A stretch of 20,328 nt of DNA from a virus. Numbering within the stretch: the first letter of the stretch is position 1; the number at the start of each line of letters is the position of its first letter. The translations under genes were made by a program, and so were the position numbers. The notes beneath the pieces were generated by a model, which saw only the letters and a list, made by a program, of their open reading frames with translations, did not search any database and was not told the DNA's origin. The stretch covers positions 1 to 20,328 of the IMG/VR virus record IMGVR_UViG_3300024298_000052. One strand, given 5' to 3'. Positions 13,301 to 19,166 of this stretch are shown in pieces.

Positions 13301-14095
13301 GAGAAGGCCATTCGTGGTGACACCAACAAGCTGGGCACTAAGTACACGCTGGAGGACCAGATCAAGCGTTTTGGAGGGGTGAGGGCCCAGACGCTTGATG
13401 CCCTAGGCGCCGCCTCCGTTCGCATCCGTGACGTTGCCGAGCCCCTCAATCAGGAGCTTACGGGCTACAAGCGCATCATCAAGGGAGCCTTCGACCCTGC
13501 CAGCGGTGCCTACCCCGGCGTGAACGAGGAGGCTATCTACCGTGAGCGCAACATTCGGTATGAGCGCGGGCAGGAGAAGCTGGCCGAGATTTATCGGTCG
13601 CTGAAGGCCATTGGCGAGGAGAGCGGGGCTTTTGATGACGACAAGATCATTGAGGCCTTCGCCAAGGCTGGTGTGCCCAATCGCCTGATTGCAGGCGCCG
13701 CCTTTGGCTACACGGTGCCAATGCCCCGCGGCATACACAAGAACCACGGTGAGATCATCAAGGAAGTGATGCAGGACCCTGCCCGCAGGGCCAACGTCAA
13801 GGATGAGCTGCGGGCCATTGCGGGCAACGACAGGCGGATGTACGTGGACCTGATGCAGAGCTATCAGGAAGCTGTCATGAACGAGCGCCGTGGTCTCACC
13901 GGGCTGGCCAAGCTGTTCGGTGGCATGACCGTGGGCGACGGGGAACGGGCCGAGAACATCGGCCGAGCGATGTCCACCTACATCCGTAACGGCAACCCGG
14001 AGGTGGCGGAGGCGTTCAACCGCCAGCTACGCAAGGCCGGGGTAATCACCCCAGACGTTGTTCGTCAGCTCAAGGAGCGGGCGGACCGCTTCTAG
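10313..14095 (+). CDS. Very large internal virion / ejection-like protein with glycine-zipper segments (1260 aa)
   Basis: This is the largest gene in the window. Residues 1-32 form a small domain (KFTVNTKYGAVEVEAD, then an acidic helix). Residues 66-119 are a Gly/Ala-rich hydrophobic glycine-zipper region (GGTILGGALGTVAGG, GTVAGAAKGAMLGATAGGALG). More Gly/Ala hydrophobic segments follow to about residue 255, and another (SAGLVGTAAATAAVATYG) lies near 855. These could insert in membranes. The rest is long, charged and helical. This is the architecture expected for the biggest ejected internal protein of a short-tailed phage (role like T7 gp16), forming a conduit across the envelope. No transglycosylase catalytic motif was recognised. 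The stop TAG (14093-14095) interlocks with the stop of the convergent gene. A large polyvalent-type protein is the alternative. Confidence 0.62.
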   Translation: MPKFTVNTKYGAVEVEADQQPSVAEVEEYVASQNAEKTVRDSATESVNQATPSISSMLKGMTVESVFTMGGTILGGALGTVAGGASGTAVAPGPGTVAGAAKGAMLGATAGGALGAGVGSYLRQLMEVNEGTKKEVSTGQVVGSALMGAIPATAGAKLLAGATGYAKPILVRAIQGGVTGVAGEVVEKAIDENRLPTWQEVKTPLMFGAAVGGGLGGVERRYAVNGNLISSPVLAQAAQAGTGLGVAGYVYNSERENGNNNALAVATMYGLMTYGGTHIPSYIMRQKQAAQSGKAAVLGPESTVGDQVVRHTVDQRAEMSSAAKYGVEFANDVNRIIDKSANPQELTADWLSYISNRAPETILPNELLPYAERFRELRRENSRILSTLYPKLATTFVENEDEYTRLSYRAFDSASTRGRDWDTDAARTKFLNELADDFQDQATKKGAPIARSQAEAYADNYMKRMVGDVGLIYSGGDIDTTLIGGLSSPLKKRKELSVAAREWLGEVKDPGGVAGITLQAQDRLIIKAKYDEQLAKYLLDSEIGKLANTANLPDNYVLLVGPENPTIGAALKDIKVPKEWADAFNNINSHSLFGDNGPVKAMLAFSAFSKGMKTIGNLPEAFAPQMLGNAVMMASGGMLNPVTLFRGMREAAYDLGWRGGKLDAKQKLALMDELRYARSVGVLRGGSDSQEIKSLLDASLGETSWRKWYEKAADAYSFPDTSFRWAIYRNNAKQMQDLGPEGVAFMQDKYFKEFKEKQFGAGPAPFSKEIIDRTAARITNETFPTYELIKRRLRQASAVGVANAFGSFEFEVMRNVKNMMVHNKYLLELSIKAQSPQTRRAAAIQFAQRSAGLVGTAAATAAVATYGSRMLGTSEEMAGHIKNILPTFDENKANISRLNKDGTITYAPLNYLMPHANMMQALAVGATGGDALPYLKTTFLGDDIGPFFTGVTEMVTNTYYNTQVAIEDPRDNVKLFERLITRAFLPQFVIGTLSRTEKAIRGDTNKLGTKYTLEDQIKRFGGVRAQTLDALGAASVRIRDVAEPLNQELTGYKRIIKGAFDPASGAYPGVNEEAIYRERNIRYERGQEKLAEIYRSLKAIGEESGAFDDDKIIEAFAKAGVPNRLIAGAAFGYTVPMPRGIHKNHGEIIKEVMQDPARRANVKDELRAIAGNDRRMYVDLMQSYQEAVMNERRGLTGLAKLFGGMTVGDGERAENIGRAMSTYIRNGNPEVAEAFNRQLRKAGVITPDVVRQLKERADRF

Positions 14096-14361
14096 TTCAC
14101 AAACTTGCACATCTTGTCCCATTCCTCGGGACAATCCCATTCGCAGTCGATGAGGAAGGGCCTGCCGCATTCAGGCCCTCCCACTATTTCGCAGCGTAAG
14201 TAGTAGCCTCCGTCTGCCCGAGGGGCCTGGCTGGTGACCACGAAGCAGTTCTTGCCCGGATACCACTTGGCGTAGCCACCGTTGCCGTCCGTAGTCAGGA
14301 CGCTATCCATCACCCCTGTAAGGCGGAACAGGGGGCTACCCTTATCCTCAGCAGGTCCCAC
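14092..14361 (-). CDS. Hypothetical Cys-containing protein (89 aa)
   Basis: The last gene of the - strand module has no domain I recognise. It contains aromatic and Cys residues in a beta-like pattern (KWYPGKNCFVVTSQAP, GYYLRCEIVGGPECGRPFLIDCEW) and ends CPEEWDKMCKFVN. It has six Cys in 89 residues, possibly a metal site. GTG 14361 is supported by GGAGG 9 nt upstream, lying inside the previous gene, which it overlaps by 14 bp; a later start at Met18 is possible. Its stop codon shares the CTAG at 14092-14095 with the stop of the opposing 1260-aa gene. Confidence 0.7.
   Translation of the reverse strand: MGPAEDKGSPLFRLTGVMDSVLTTDGNGGYAKWYPGKNCFVVTSQAPRADGGYYLRCEIVGGPECGRPFLIDCEWDCPEEWDKMCKFVN
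14114..14134. terminator. Perfect 7-bp inverted repeat near the convergent gene ends
   Basis: TTGTCCC (14114-14120) pairs with GGGACAA (14128-14134) around a 7-nt loop. It begins 19 bases beyond the stop of the + strand module and lies inside the last codons of the - strand 89-aa gene. Because the two operons have no gap between them, this is the only stem near where a bidirectional terminator is expected. It lacks a T-tract on either strand, so it may be coincidental. Confidence 0.25.
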
Positions 14362-15214
14362 GGACAGCTACCTCCAAATGATCATTGCCGCCCGTGGACA
14401 CCCGCTTGACGGTAACGTCGAACTCAATCCAGCCAAGGGCACAGGCTGAGCGGGCGGCATCCACGTTGTAGCTCACCGTCCCGTCCTCGTAGGCCTTCAG
14501 GAAACTGCCCGTGCGGCCCAGCCAAGGGGTTCTTTCCCGTATGGTGAGGCTTCCCCCGCCCTCAGCTAGACGAAGCCTAGGAAACGAAGGAATGCATCCT
14601 TTCTTGTGGTCGTGTCCCATCAGATAGAGGTCAGCATCCGCAGTTTGCTGCATCTTTTCGATGGTGTTAAACGTAGCTCCCGGCGTGCTTCCACTCCCTG
14701 CCCCGTGGTGGGCAAAGATGTCAAAACAGGCACCCCTGCCCCTGCCCTTGGTCTGCGTCTGGATGCTAAGACGGATAAACGAACATACCCCTAGAAAGCG
14801 GGTCTCTAGGTTCTGGCAGAGGATGGTGTCGCTGCTCATCCCGCTGTTGAAGGAGAAGAAGTGGTTGCCACCCAGCATCCCAATCAGCCGCCCCTTCATA
14901 AACGCCAGCTCCCCACTCATCCGCTCAATCCACTCGCTGTAGAGTTTCTCGATGTTCTTGATCGTGGTGTTGTGCAGGCTGCTGCGGCTCAGCCCTTCCC
15001 GCTCCGAGGTGGACATCCCATCGAAGTAGTCCCCCATACCAAGGAAGTAGGCGTCCTTCTGGCCCTTGGCATAGGCCAGAAACTCACGCCACTTGGTGCC
15101 GCAATGCATATCACTATCACGGTGGACATCGCCAAATGGGACAATCTTGATCGGCCTGTCGCAGGGCTGATTGATTACTACCTTATGGGTGGTGAACAGG
15201 CCGGTGGTCTTCAT
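14348..15214 (-). CDS. Calcineurin-like metallophosphoesterase (288 aa)
   Basis: All the metal-binding motifs of the calcineurin-like phosphoesterase family are present in order: G28-D-V-H31, G61-D-Y-F-D65, G115-G-N-H118, H169-H170-G, and G200-H-D-H203. These would bind a two-metal centre for phosphoester hydrolysis. The substrate cannot be read from the sequence; relatives include nucleases (SbcD/Mre11), cyclic-nucleotide phosphodiesterases and phosphoprotein phosphatases. Location beside an HNH nuclease and downstream of helicase and exonuclease genes suggests a nucleic-acid or nucleotide substrate. ATG 15214 overlaps the stop of the 62-aa gene (ATGA at 15211-15214) and has no good Shine-Dalgarno, so it is translationally coupled. 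The 14-bp overlap with the next gene continues the operon. Confidence 0.9.
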   Translation of the reverse strand: MKTTGLFTTHKVVINQPCDRPIKIVPFGDVHRDSDMHCGTKWREFLAYAKGQKDAYFLGMGDYFDGMSTSEREGLSRSSLHNTTIKNIEKLYSEWIERMSGELAFMKGRLIGMLGGNHFFSFNSGMSSDTILCQNLETRFLGVCSFIRLSIQTQTKGRGRGACFDIFAHHGAGSGSTPGATFNTIEKMQQTADADLYLMGHDHKKGCIPSFPRLRLAEGGGSLTIRERTPWLGRTGSFLKAYEDGTVSYNVDAARSACALGWIEFDVTVKRVSTGGNDHLEVAVRGTC

Positions 15215-15399
15215 AGATTCTCAATGAACGTCTTGTTGGGTCCGAACTTGGTTATCCTGTACGGGCGGGCCTTTTGGAACATCCACTCTTCCGCGCCTTG
15301 CAGGCCGTGCAGGTGATGCAGCTTCGGGGATGCCTTCGGGATTTCCTTCGGGGATGGCTTCTTGACCTCCTCCTTCTGGCCGAAGATGTCTAGCTGCAT
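15211..15399 (-). CDS. Small protein nested in the HNH gene tail (62 aa)
   Basis: This 62-aa protein starts MQLDIFGQKEEVKK and is mostly read inside the 3' part of the HNH gene in another frame. It is probably real: ATG 15399 has a good Shine-Dalgarno (GAGGTGA, 4 nt spacing), and its stop forms an ATGA with the metallophosphoesterase start. Residues 15-26 are three tetrapeptides ending PK (PSPK, EIPK, ASPK) encoded by a 12-bp tandem repeat. The C-terminal half (EWMFQKARPYRITKFGPNKTFIENL region) looks folded, with aromatics. Function is unknown. Its existence suggests that the HNH C-terminal tail beyond about residue 137 is either non-essential or dual-coding. Confidence 0.65.
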   Translation of the reverse strand: MQLDIFGQKEEVKKPSPKEIPKASPKLHHLHGLQGAEEWMFQKARPYRITKFGPNKTFIENL

Positions 15400-15802
15400 T
15401 GGTCACCTCTTGGTGGCACGGCTTGCACAGCACTCTGAGCCCCTCTCTTTCGCAGAAAAGCCTCTCCACAAAACCCGGGAGGTCGGAGAGGCTTTTCAAG
15501 GGCCCACACGGGTTTACGTGGTCCAACTGTGTCCCCTTCATTGGAAACCAGCCCTTGCATATTGAACACTCGTACTCCCACTTCTGCTGCTTGGACGGGC
15601 CCGCATACGCCCTGCGGGCTCCGTTCCTTGCGTCGTAGTTGACGGGCCAGCGAACAAAGGCGCGCCTTAATGCGCTTCGCAAGAACGACCAGTAGCGTGC
15701 CTCTGTCCATTTGCCGCCAGCCCTCGTCAGCTCAGACCTTGCCCCTTTCCCGGTACTTCTTTTCCCTTTGAGCGAGATACTTGCGGATACCTTTTTCGTC
15801 AT
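15221..15802 (-). CDS. HNH endonuclease (193 aa)
   Basis: The HNH core is clear: C79-x-x-C82, then D94-H95 in QLDHVNPCG, then LC126-x-x-C129-H130. The two Cys pairs would bind structural zinc and D94/H95 the catalytic metal. The preceding segment KWTEARYWSFLRSALRRAF and the YECSICKGWF stretch match a phage-specific HNH subfamily seen as free-standing nucleases. The domain ends near residue 137. The remaining 56 residues are low complexity (PEG, PAR and tetrapeptide repeats) and overlap the 62-aa gene. The start is the least certain part: ATG 15802 lies 71 bp inside the upstream gene with only a weak AGG site, and no other ATG, GTG or TTG is available before the conserved region. It may be a homing-type or packaging-related nuclease; the role is not determinable here. 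Confidence 0.85.
   Translation of the reverse strand: MTKKVSASISLKGKRSTGKGARSELTRAGGKWTEARYWSFLRSALRRAFVRWPVNYDARNGARRAYAGPSKQQKWEYECSICKGWFPMKGTQLDHVNPCGPLKSLSDLPGFVERLFCEREGLRVLCKPCHQEVTNAARHLRPEGGGQEAIPEGNPEGIPEAASPARPARRGRVDVPKGPPVQDNQVRTQQDVH
15322..15357. repeat. Three tandem 12-bp units in a dual-coding segment
   Basis: On the + strand the units are CTTCGGGGATGC (15322-15333), CTTCGGGATTTC (15334-15345) and CTTCGGGGATGG (15346-15357), followed by a partial CTT. Because 12 is a multiple of 3, both overlapping - strand frames gain tetrapeptide repeats: x-x-P-E in the HNH protein (residues 149-160) and x-x-P-K in the 62-aa protein (residues 15-26). This probably arose by slippage. Confidence 0.85.
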
Positions 15803-16079
15803 AGGGCATGCCTAGGAACTGAGACTTGCGGTTCTTGAGGTTGGACACCGTGGTGCGGCTGATCTTGTGCTTCTCAGCCACCAAGTAAATCTGGGCCCCG
15901 GGCTCCCGGATATCCTTGTCGGCGGCGATGATGAGGTCTGGGTCCGTGATGCGCCGGAAGGTACGATCCTTCTGGGTGTCATCCGGCAATGCCTCGTTCC
16001 AGTCCATATTCTTGGTGTGCTTTTCCAAGATCATACGGACGCTCCGCATCGTCTCAGATACGTCGAATCCGAAGCTCAT
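15732..16079 (-). CDS. Putative HTH DNA-binding protein (115 aa)
   Basis: The segment AQIYLVAEKHKISRTTVSNL (about residues 62-81) looks like a helix-turn-helix, with a turn around HKIS and a recognition helix RTTVSNLKNRKS. It is preceded by an acidic region and followed by a basic helical C-terminus ending QREKKYRERGKV. It could be a small phage regulator or DNA-binding accessory protein; no family was recognised. ATG 16079 has an excellent Shine-Dalgarno (GGAGGTGAGG) and overlaps the previous stop (ATGA at 16076-16079). Its 3' end overlaps the HNH gene start by 71 bp. Confidence 0.7.
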   Translation of the reverse strand: MSFGFDVSETMRSVRMILEKHTKNMDWNEALPDDTQKDRTFRRITDPDLIIAADKDIREPGAQIYLVAEKHKISRTTVSNLKNRKSQFLGMPYDEKGIRKYLAQREKKYRERGKV

Positions 16080-16378
16080 GCCTCACCTCCGCGGGCAGGC
16101 TGAAGGCCCGTCTGAATCCAGCTAAGGCAATGGAGGTAGCCGTGGGCGTCGATGAGGTTGTCATCCTTGGGCCGATGGCTGTCCCGGCGCAGCTTGAGCG
16201 CCACCATCATACGTGCCACGTCCTCAGCCGTGATGTCCCGATGCAGCTTGGCGTTGATGAGGCCAGTCCACATCAGGGCGATGCCCTCAAAGTCCTCACG
16301 GGGGTTGCCGTAAGCTTCGTTGCGGTCGCCAAGGATGAGGTCGAGCGAGGCTTCAGAGAAGTTGGGAGAGGTGTTCAT
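16076..16378 (-). CDS. DUF6378-like small phage protein (100 aa)
   Basis: The sequence reads LGDRNEAYGNPREDFEGIALM, then DITAEDVARMMVALKLRRDS, then DNLIDAHGYLHCLSWI. This is the R-N-x-x-Y-G-x-P-x-x-D-F-x-x-I-A ... V-A-x-M-M-x-x-L-K-x-x-R ... D-N-x-x-D-x-x-G-Y pattern of a small all-helical family often seen beside phage replication genes (DUF6378, from memory). The helical bundle with acidic residues resembles MazG-like nucleotide pyrophosphohydrolases, but the catalytic EExxE motif is not apparent, so activity should not be assumed. ATG 16378 is chosen over an in-frame upstream start at 16432 because it overlaps the DnaB stop as ATGA; no Shine-Dalgarno is present, so translation is coupled to the helicase. 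Confidence 0.78.
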   Translation of the reverse strand: MNTSPNFSEASLDLILGDRNEAYGNPREDFEGIALMWTGLINAKLHRDITAEDVARMMVALKLRRDSHRPKDDNLIDAHGYLHCLSWIQTGLQPARGGEA

Positions 16379-17709
16379 GCGGGCTGGTGAGGGAGGAGCT
16401 TGGTGATGGGACGGTCGAACATCATTCCGCAACGGCCCGTGCCGTCGCTTCTACCCTTGGCTTGGATGGCGTCCACGTAGATGAAACGCAGATCGTTGTC
16501 CGTGAGCTGCTGCATCACCCCGTCAGGCCGGTGGTCGGGCGCATTCAGGAAGATGATGCGGTCGGCGTCCTGTTCCAGATTGCCACTCTCGCGGAGGTCG
16601 GACATCCGGGGCTCCCGGTTCTCACGTTCCACGCTGCGGCCTAGCTGGGCCAGCAGAACCACTGGCACCTGTAGCTCGATGGCTAGGTCCTTCATCGCCA
16701 TCGTGAAGCGACCAAGGGCCATGTCACGGGTTTCCCCGCGTTCCTGCTGGGCGTCGTAGCGCTGGAGGTAGTCCACGCAGATGGCCTTTGGCTTGCTCAC
16801 CTGAGCGAAGGCCTTGGCCCGGGTGACGATGTGGCTGAGCGTCCGGTCCTGATCGTAGATTTCGATGGGCAACGCCTTCACCTTGCCAAGCTCACGCTTG
16901 AAGGTTTCGATGTCGTCCATCGTGGCCCGCCCAGCGAGGATGTCGCGGAAGCTGATGCCCGTGGTGGTCTGGGCGAACAGCGGGGCCATCTGCTTGACAG
17001 GCATTTCACGGCTGAACAGCAGCACCTTCCCCTGCTTGCACCAATGCTGGGCAATCTGGCGGCAGCAGCTACTCTTGCCCATACCCGGACGGGCGGACAG
17101 GATGATGAGCTCACCGGGCTTGGCTAGGCCAAAGCGCCGGTTCCAGTCGGGCCACGGGAAGTCAATGCCCGTATCCTTGTCCGTGTACGTGCCGTCCTGA
17201 ATGCGCCCAATCAGGGCAATGGCTTCGTCTGAGGCGTCAGCCAAGGTCACCTGCTTGGTGCCAGCGTGGTGCTTGGTGAGAAGGTTGTTCACCTCCAGCA
17301 CGAAGGGCTCCACCCCGCCGCTATGGGCCAGCGTCTTCTCAGCCATCCGAGTGCAGGTGGAGTGCAGCTCCCGCATCACGTAGTGCTGACGCACCACGTC
17401 AATCCAATGGCTGAGCTGGGCCGTGGTGCAGACGAGCTGCGTCATCTCCACGAGGCCCGGGATGCCGCCCACTTCATCCAGCTTGCCCATCTTCTTCAGC
17501 TCCTCAGCCAAGGCATGAAGCTCAAGCGGATGGTTGTTCTTGTGCTGCCATTGGATGGCGCGCCACAGCTTGCGGTGCTGGGGCAGGTAGAAGCAGCCCT
17601 CGTCAATGCGCCCATCAATGGCCTTGGCCAAGGATGGCGGACCATCGAGCAGGATGCAGGAGAGGATGATGCGCTCGCCCTCCTCGCTATGCGGAAGGTC
17701 GGCGCTCAT
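16375..17709 (-). CDS. dnaB: Replicative DNA helicase, DnaB family (444 aa)
   Basis: This is a hexameric 5'-3' helicase that unwinds phage DNA at the fork. The N-terminal helical domain (residues 1-145, starting MSADLPHSEEGERIILSCIL) matches the DnaB N-terminal domain. The RecA-like domain carries Walker A A206-RPGMGKSS, the SREMP segment typical of DnaB (residues 233-237) and Walker B AICVDYLQ (309-316). It also carries the LAQLGRSVERE segment and SDLRESGNLEQDADRI (about 370-385), which is the conserved C-terminal DnaB signature. The length is normal for the family. ATG 17709 has a near-perfect Shine-Dalgarno (AAAGGAGGTG) and overlaps the exonuclease stop (TAATG). No primase domain is fused, so primase must be elsewhere or host-supplied. 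Confidence 0.96.
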   Translation of the reverse strand: MSADLPHSEEGERIILSCILLDGPPSLAKAIDGRIDEGCFYLPQHRKLWRAIQWQHKNNHPLELHALAEELKKMGKLDEVGGIPGLVEMTQLVCTTAQLSHWIDVVRQHYVMRELHSTCTRMAEKTLAHSGGVEPFVLEVNNLLTKHHAGTKQVTLADASDEAIALIGRIQDGTYTDKDTGIDFPWPDWNRRFGLAKPGELIILSARPGMGKSSCCRQIAQHWCKQGKVLLFSREMPVKQMAPLFAQTTTGISFRDILAGRATMDDIETFKRELGKVKALPIEIYDQDRTLSHIVTRAKAFAQVSKPKAICVDYLQRYDAQQERGETRDMALGRFTMAMKDLAIELQVPVVLLAQLGRSVERENREPRMSDLRESGNLEQDADRIIFLNAPDHRPDGVMQQLTDNDLRFIYVDAIQAKGRSDGTGRCGMMFDRPITKLLPHQPA

Positions 17710-18479
17710 TACACCACCTCCTTTCGGGGGTCGTAGCTACGACGCAGACGCCACAGGACGCAGCAGGCCTGAAACCATTGCCACGCAATCTCCAGCTCAG
17801 CCTCCGTGTAGTGGATGACATCGACGCGACCTGGCTCTGTCTTGCTGACGTACACGTTGATGCCCTCGCGCTCCCAAGGATTGAGCCACGGGAACGCAGC
17901 GTGGTGGTAGGCCGCAATCTGGGCCTTGTGCGACATCTTCAGCAGCACGGGCTCACCCGGGGTCGTCTTCGTTGTCTTGAAGTCGAGGATGCCGTTGCGG
18001 ACGCCGCGGAGGTAGCGCACGTCCGTGGTGCCCGCGTAGCCCATCTCCTTGCTGACGAGCACCACCTCGCGCTCGATCACCTCCAGCCCATCAAGGGCCA
18101 GCTTCTCCATCGCACCCTTGGTGGCGGCAGCCAAGACATCCATCCCATCCACCTGCTCGCCCGTCTCCATCGCCTTGTGGAAGGCGGTGCCAAACTGCTG
18201 GGCCTCCACCATCTCACGATCAGCCTCATCGCGGATGGCCTTCTTCCATTCCTCCGTAGTGGAGAAGGCGTCGGGCGTGAACTTCAGGCAGGCGTCCAGC
18301 AGACGCGACTGCTTGTAGCGCTCCAGCTCAGGGCTGTAGGCTTCGTTCAGGATGGAGGAAACGGAGGGCAGCAAGCCCTCCAGCCGCGCATCGCGGAGGG
18401 TGGTAGCCCTCTCGGTGCCCTTCTTCGTAAGCCGCGTGTGGCTGCTCTTACCGTCGCGTGTGTACCAATGTTCGCTCAT
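17709..18479 (-). CDS. PD-(D/E)XK exonuclease, RecB/Cas4-like (256 aa)
   Basis: The nuclease motifs appear in order: H101 in FGTAFH, E137, D153 in GTTDVRYLRG, D166-F-K168 in GILDFKTTK, and Q187-x-x-x-Y191 in KAQIAAYHHA. This is the arrangement of RecB/AddB/Cas4-like and phage exonucleases of the PD-(D/E)XK superfamily; it would bind divalent metal and cut DNA. The Fe-S cysteine set of Cas4 is not visible. With DnaB directly downstream it probably serves recombination or DNA processing. ATG 18479 is chosen over TTG 18524 because the protein beginning MSEHWYTRDG has a natural start. Neither candidate has a Shine-Dalgarno, and this is the only - strand gene separated from its upstream neighbour by a real gap (52 bp). 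Confidence 0.88.
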   Translation of the reverse strand: MSEHWYTRDGKSSHTRLTKKGTERATTLRDARLEGLLPSVSSILNEAYSPELERYKQSRLLDACLKFTPDAFSTTEEWKKAIRDEADREMVEAQQFGTAFHKAMETGEQVDGMDVLAAATKGAMEKLALDGLEVIEREVVLVSKEMGYAGTTDVRYLRGVRNGILDFKTTKTTPGEPVLLKMSHKAQIAAYHHAAFPWLNPWEREGINVYVSKTEPGRVDVIHYTEAELEIAWQWFQACCVLWRLRRSYDPRKEVV

Positions 18480-18531
18480 AGTTGTTCTTGTGTTCGTGTC
18501 GTTGGTGATGCCCAAATCGGGCAAAGTAAAG
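18480..18531 (-). promoter_or_regulatory. 52-bp gap upstream of the exonuclease, with a small stem
   Basis: This is the only untranslated gap in the - strand module. On the - strand it holds TGCCC-GATTT-GGGCA, a 5-bp stem, then an A/C-rich stretch with no G-rich ribosome site before ATG 18479. It could be a promoter, attenuator or leader; no clear -35/-10 pair or T-tract was found, so the assignment is tentative. Confidence 0.3.
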
Positions 18532-18888
18532 CTATTTCTTTTGACTCATCAGGATTTCCGCCGCCTTGGAATAGTAGGTTGCTTCGTTGCGCGTGGTCTT
18601 GGGGCTGAATGGGCCGTGTCGCCAGATGTTTGCCCGAGTCCTAGGCGTGTCCCTCAGCTTGCGCTTCTGCACCCAATGCTGGGTGTAAAGCTTGAACAGG
18701 CGATAGGACCCGTCCATCGTGCCCCGCTCACGCAGGGAGACATCGTAGCCTGCACGCTTCAGGTCCTCCACTACGACAGGCTTGATCTGGGCAGGCCCGT
18801 AGGCGTCCCCGTTGCGAGCCTTGAGGTTGCCGCCACTCTCAATCTGCACGATGGCTTGGAACAGGGCGGCAAGGGCTAGCTCGCTCAC
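18532..18888 (-). CDS. SLT/lysozyme-like muramidase domain protein (118 aa)
   Basis: The N-terminus AIVQIESGGNLKARNGDAYG followed by PAQI is the signature of transglycosylase SLT / lysozyme-like folds: the catalytic Glu is E17 in I-E-S-G-G-N, and G-x-x-Q-I follows. The C-terminal part, with ARIW-like ANIWRHGP, AxYW-like EATYYSKA and a final helix, matches the compact stand-alone family (about 110-150 aa) known from some phages and planctomycete/verrucomicrobial genomes. It would cleave peptidoglycan glycan strands. There is no signal peptide or transmembrane span, so export would need the holin if it is the endolysin. It sits in the replication module rather than beside the lysis-like genes. 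GTG 18888 has GGAGGTGA upstream and overlaps the previous stop (GTGA). Confidence 0.78.
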   Translation of the reverse strand: MSELALAALFQAIVQIESGGNLKARNGDAYGPAQIKPVVVEDLKRAGYDVSLRERGTMDGSYRLFKLYTQHWVQKRKLRDTPRTRANIWRHGPFSPKTTRNEATYYSKAAEILMSQKK

Positions 18889-19166
18889 GGCTTCACCTCC
18901 ACGACTCGTGCCGCGTTCTTCGCCGCATCCGTATTGGGCAGGTGTATCTGCGTGAGAGCAGCCAGTTCAGACAGCCGCTCAACAAATAGGTCCAAATCGC
19001 AGATGTGCATCGTGGTGATGTCATCAGCCGCCGCTTCGTCAATTGGACGATTCATTGAGCGAGTGATCTCAAAGCACCCGTCCCACTTTTGGTACACCTT
19101 CCAATAGCCTTTGGGGCTTTCGGCGCAGAAGTGGGTTTCGCTCTTTTCGGTGATCTTCCAGCTCAC
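18885..19166 (-). CDS. Hypothetical protein (93 aa)
   Basis: I do not recognise a family. The N-terminal half has alternating aromatic and charged residues typical of a small beta sheet (SWKITEKSETHFCAESPKGY then WKVYQKWDGCFEI); the C-terminal half is helical and acidic, then ends AARVVEVKP. GTG 19166 is preferred over an in-frame upstream start at 19199 because GGGAGG lies 7 nt before it and it overlaps the thyX stop as GTGA. The final codons GTG-GAG-GTG-AAG-CCG-TGA embed the ribosome site of the next gene, part of the junction pattern shared by four genes here. Confidence 0.7.
   Translation of the reverse strand: MSWKITEKSETHFCAESPKGYWKVYQKWDGCFEITRSMNRPIDEAAADDITTMHICDLDLFVERLSELAALTQIHLPNTDAAKNAARVVEVKP

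Noticed and set aside
15390-15710. Additional - strand frame (106 aa) inside the HNH gene
   Set aside because: It overlaps the conserved HNH core in another frame and has no recognisable features or ribosome site.
17778-18608. 276-aa + strand ORF opposite the exonuclease gene
   Set aside because: The - strand frame has a complete PD-(D/E)XK motif set; the + frame shows no motif and is Leu/Arg/His-biased.
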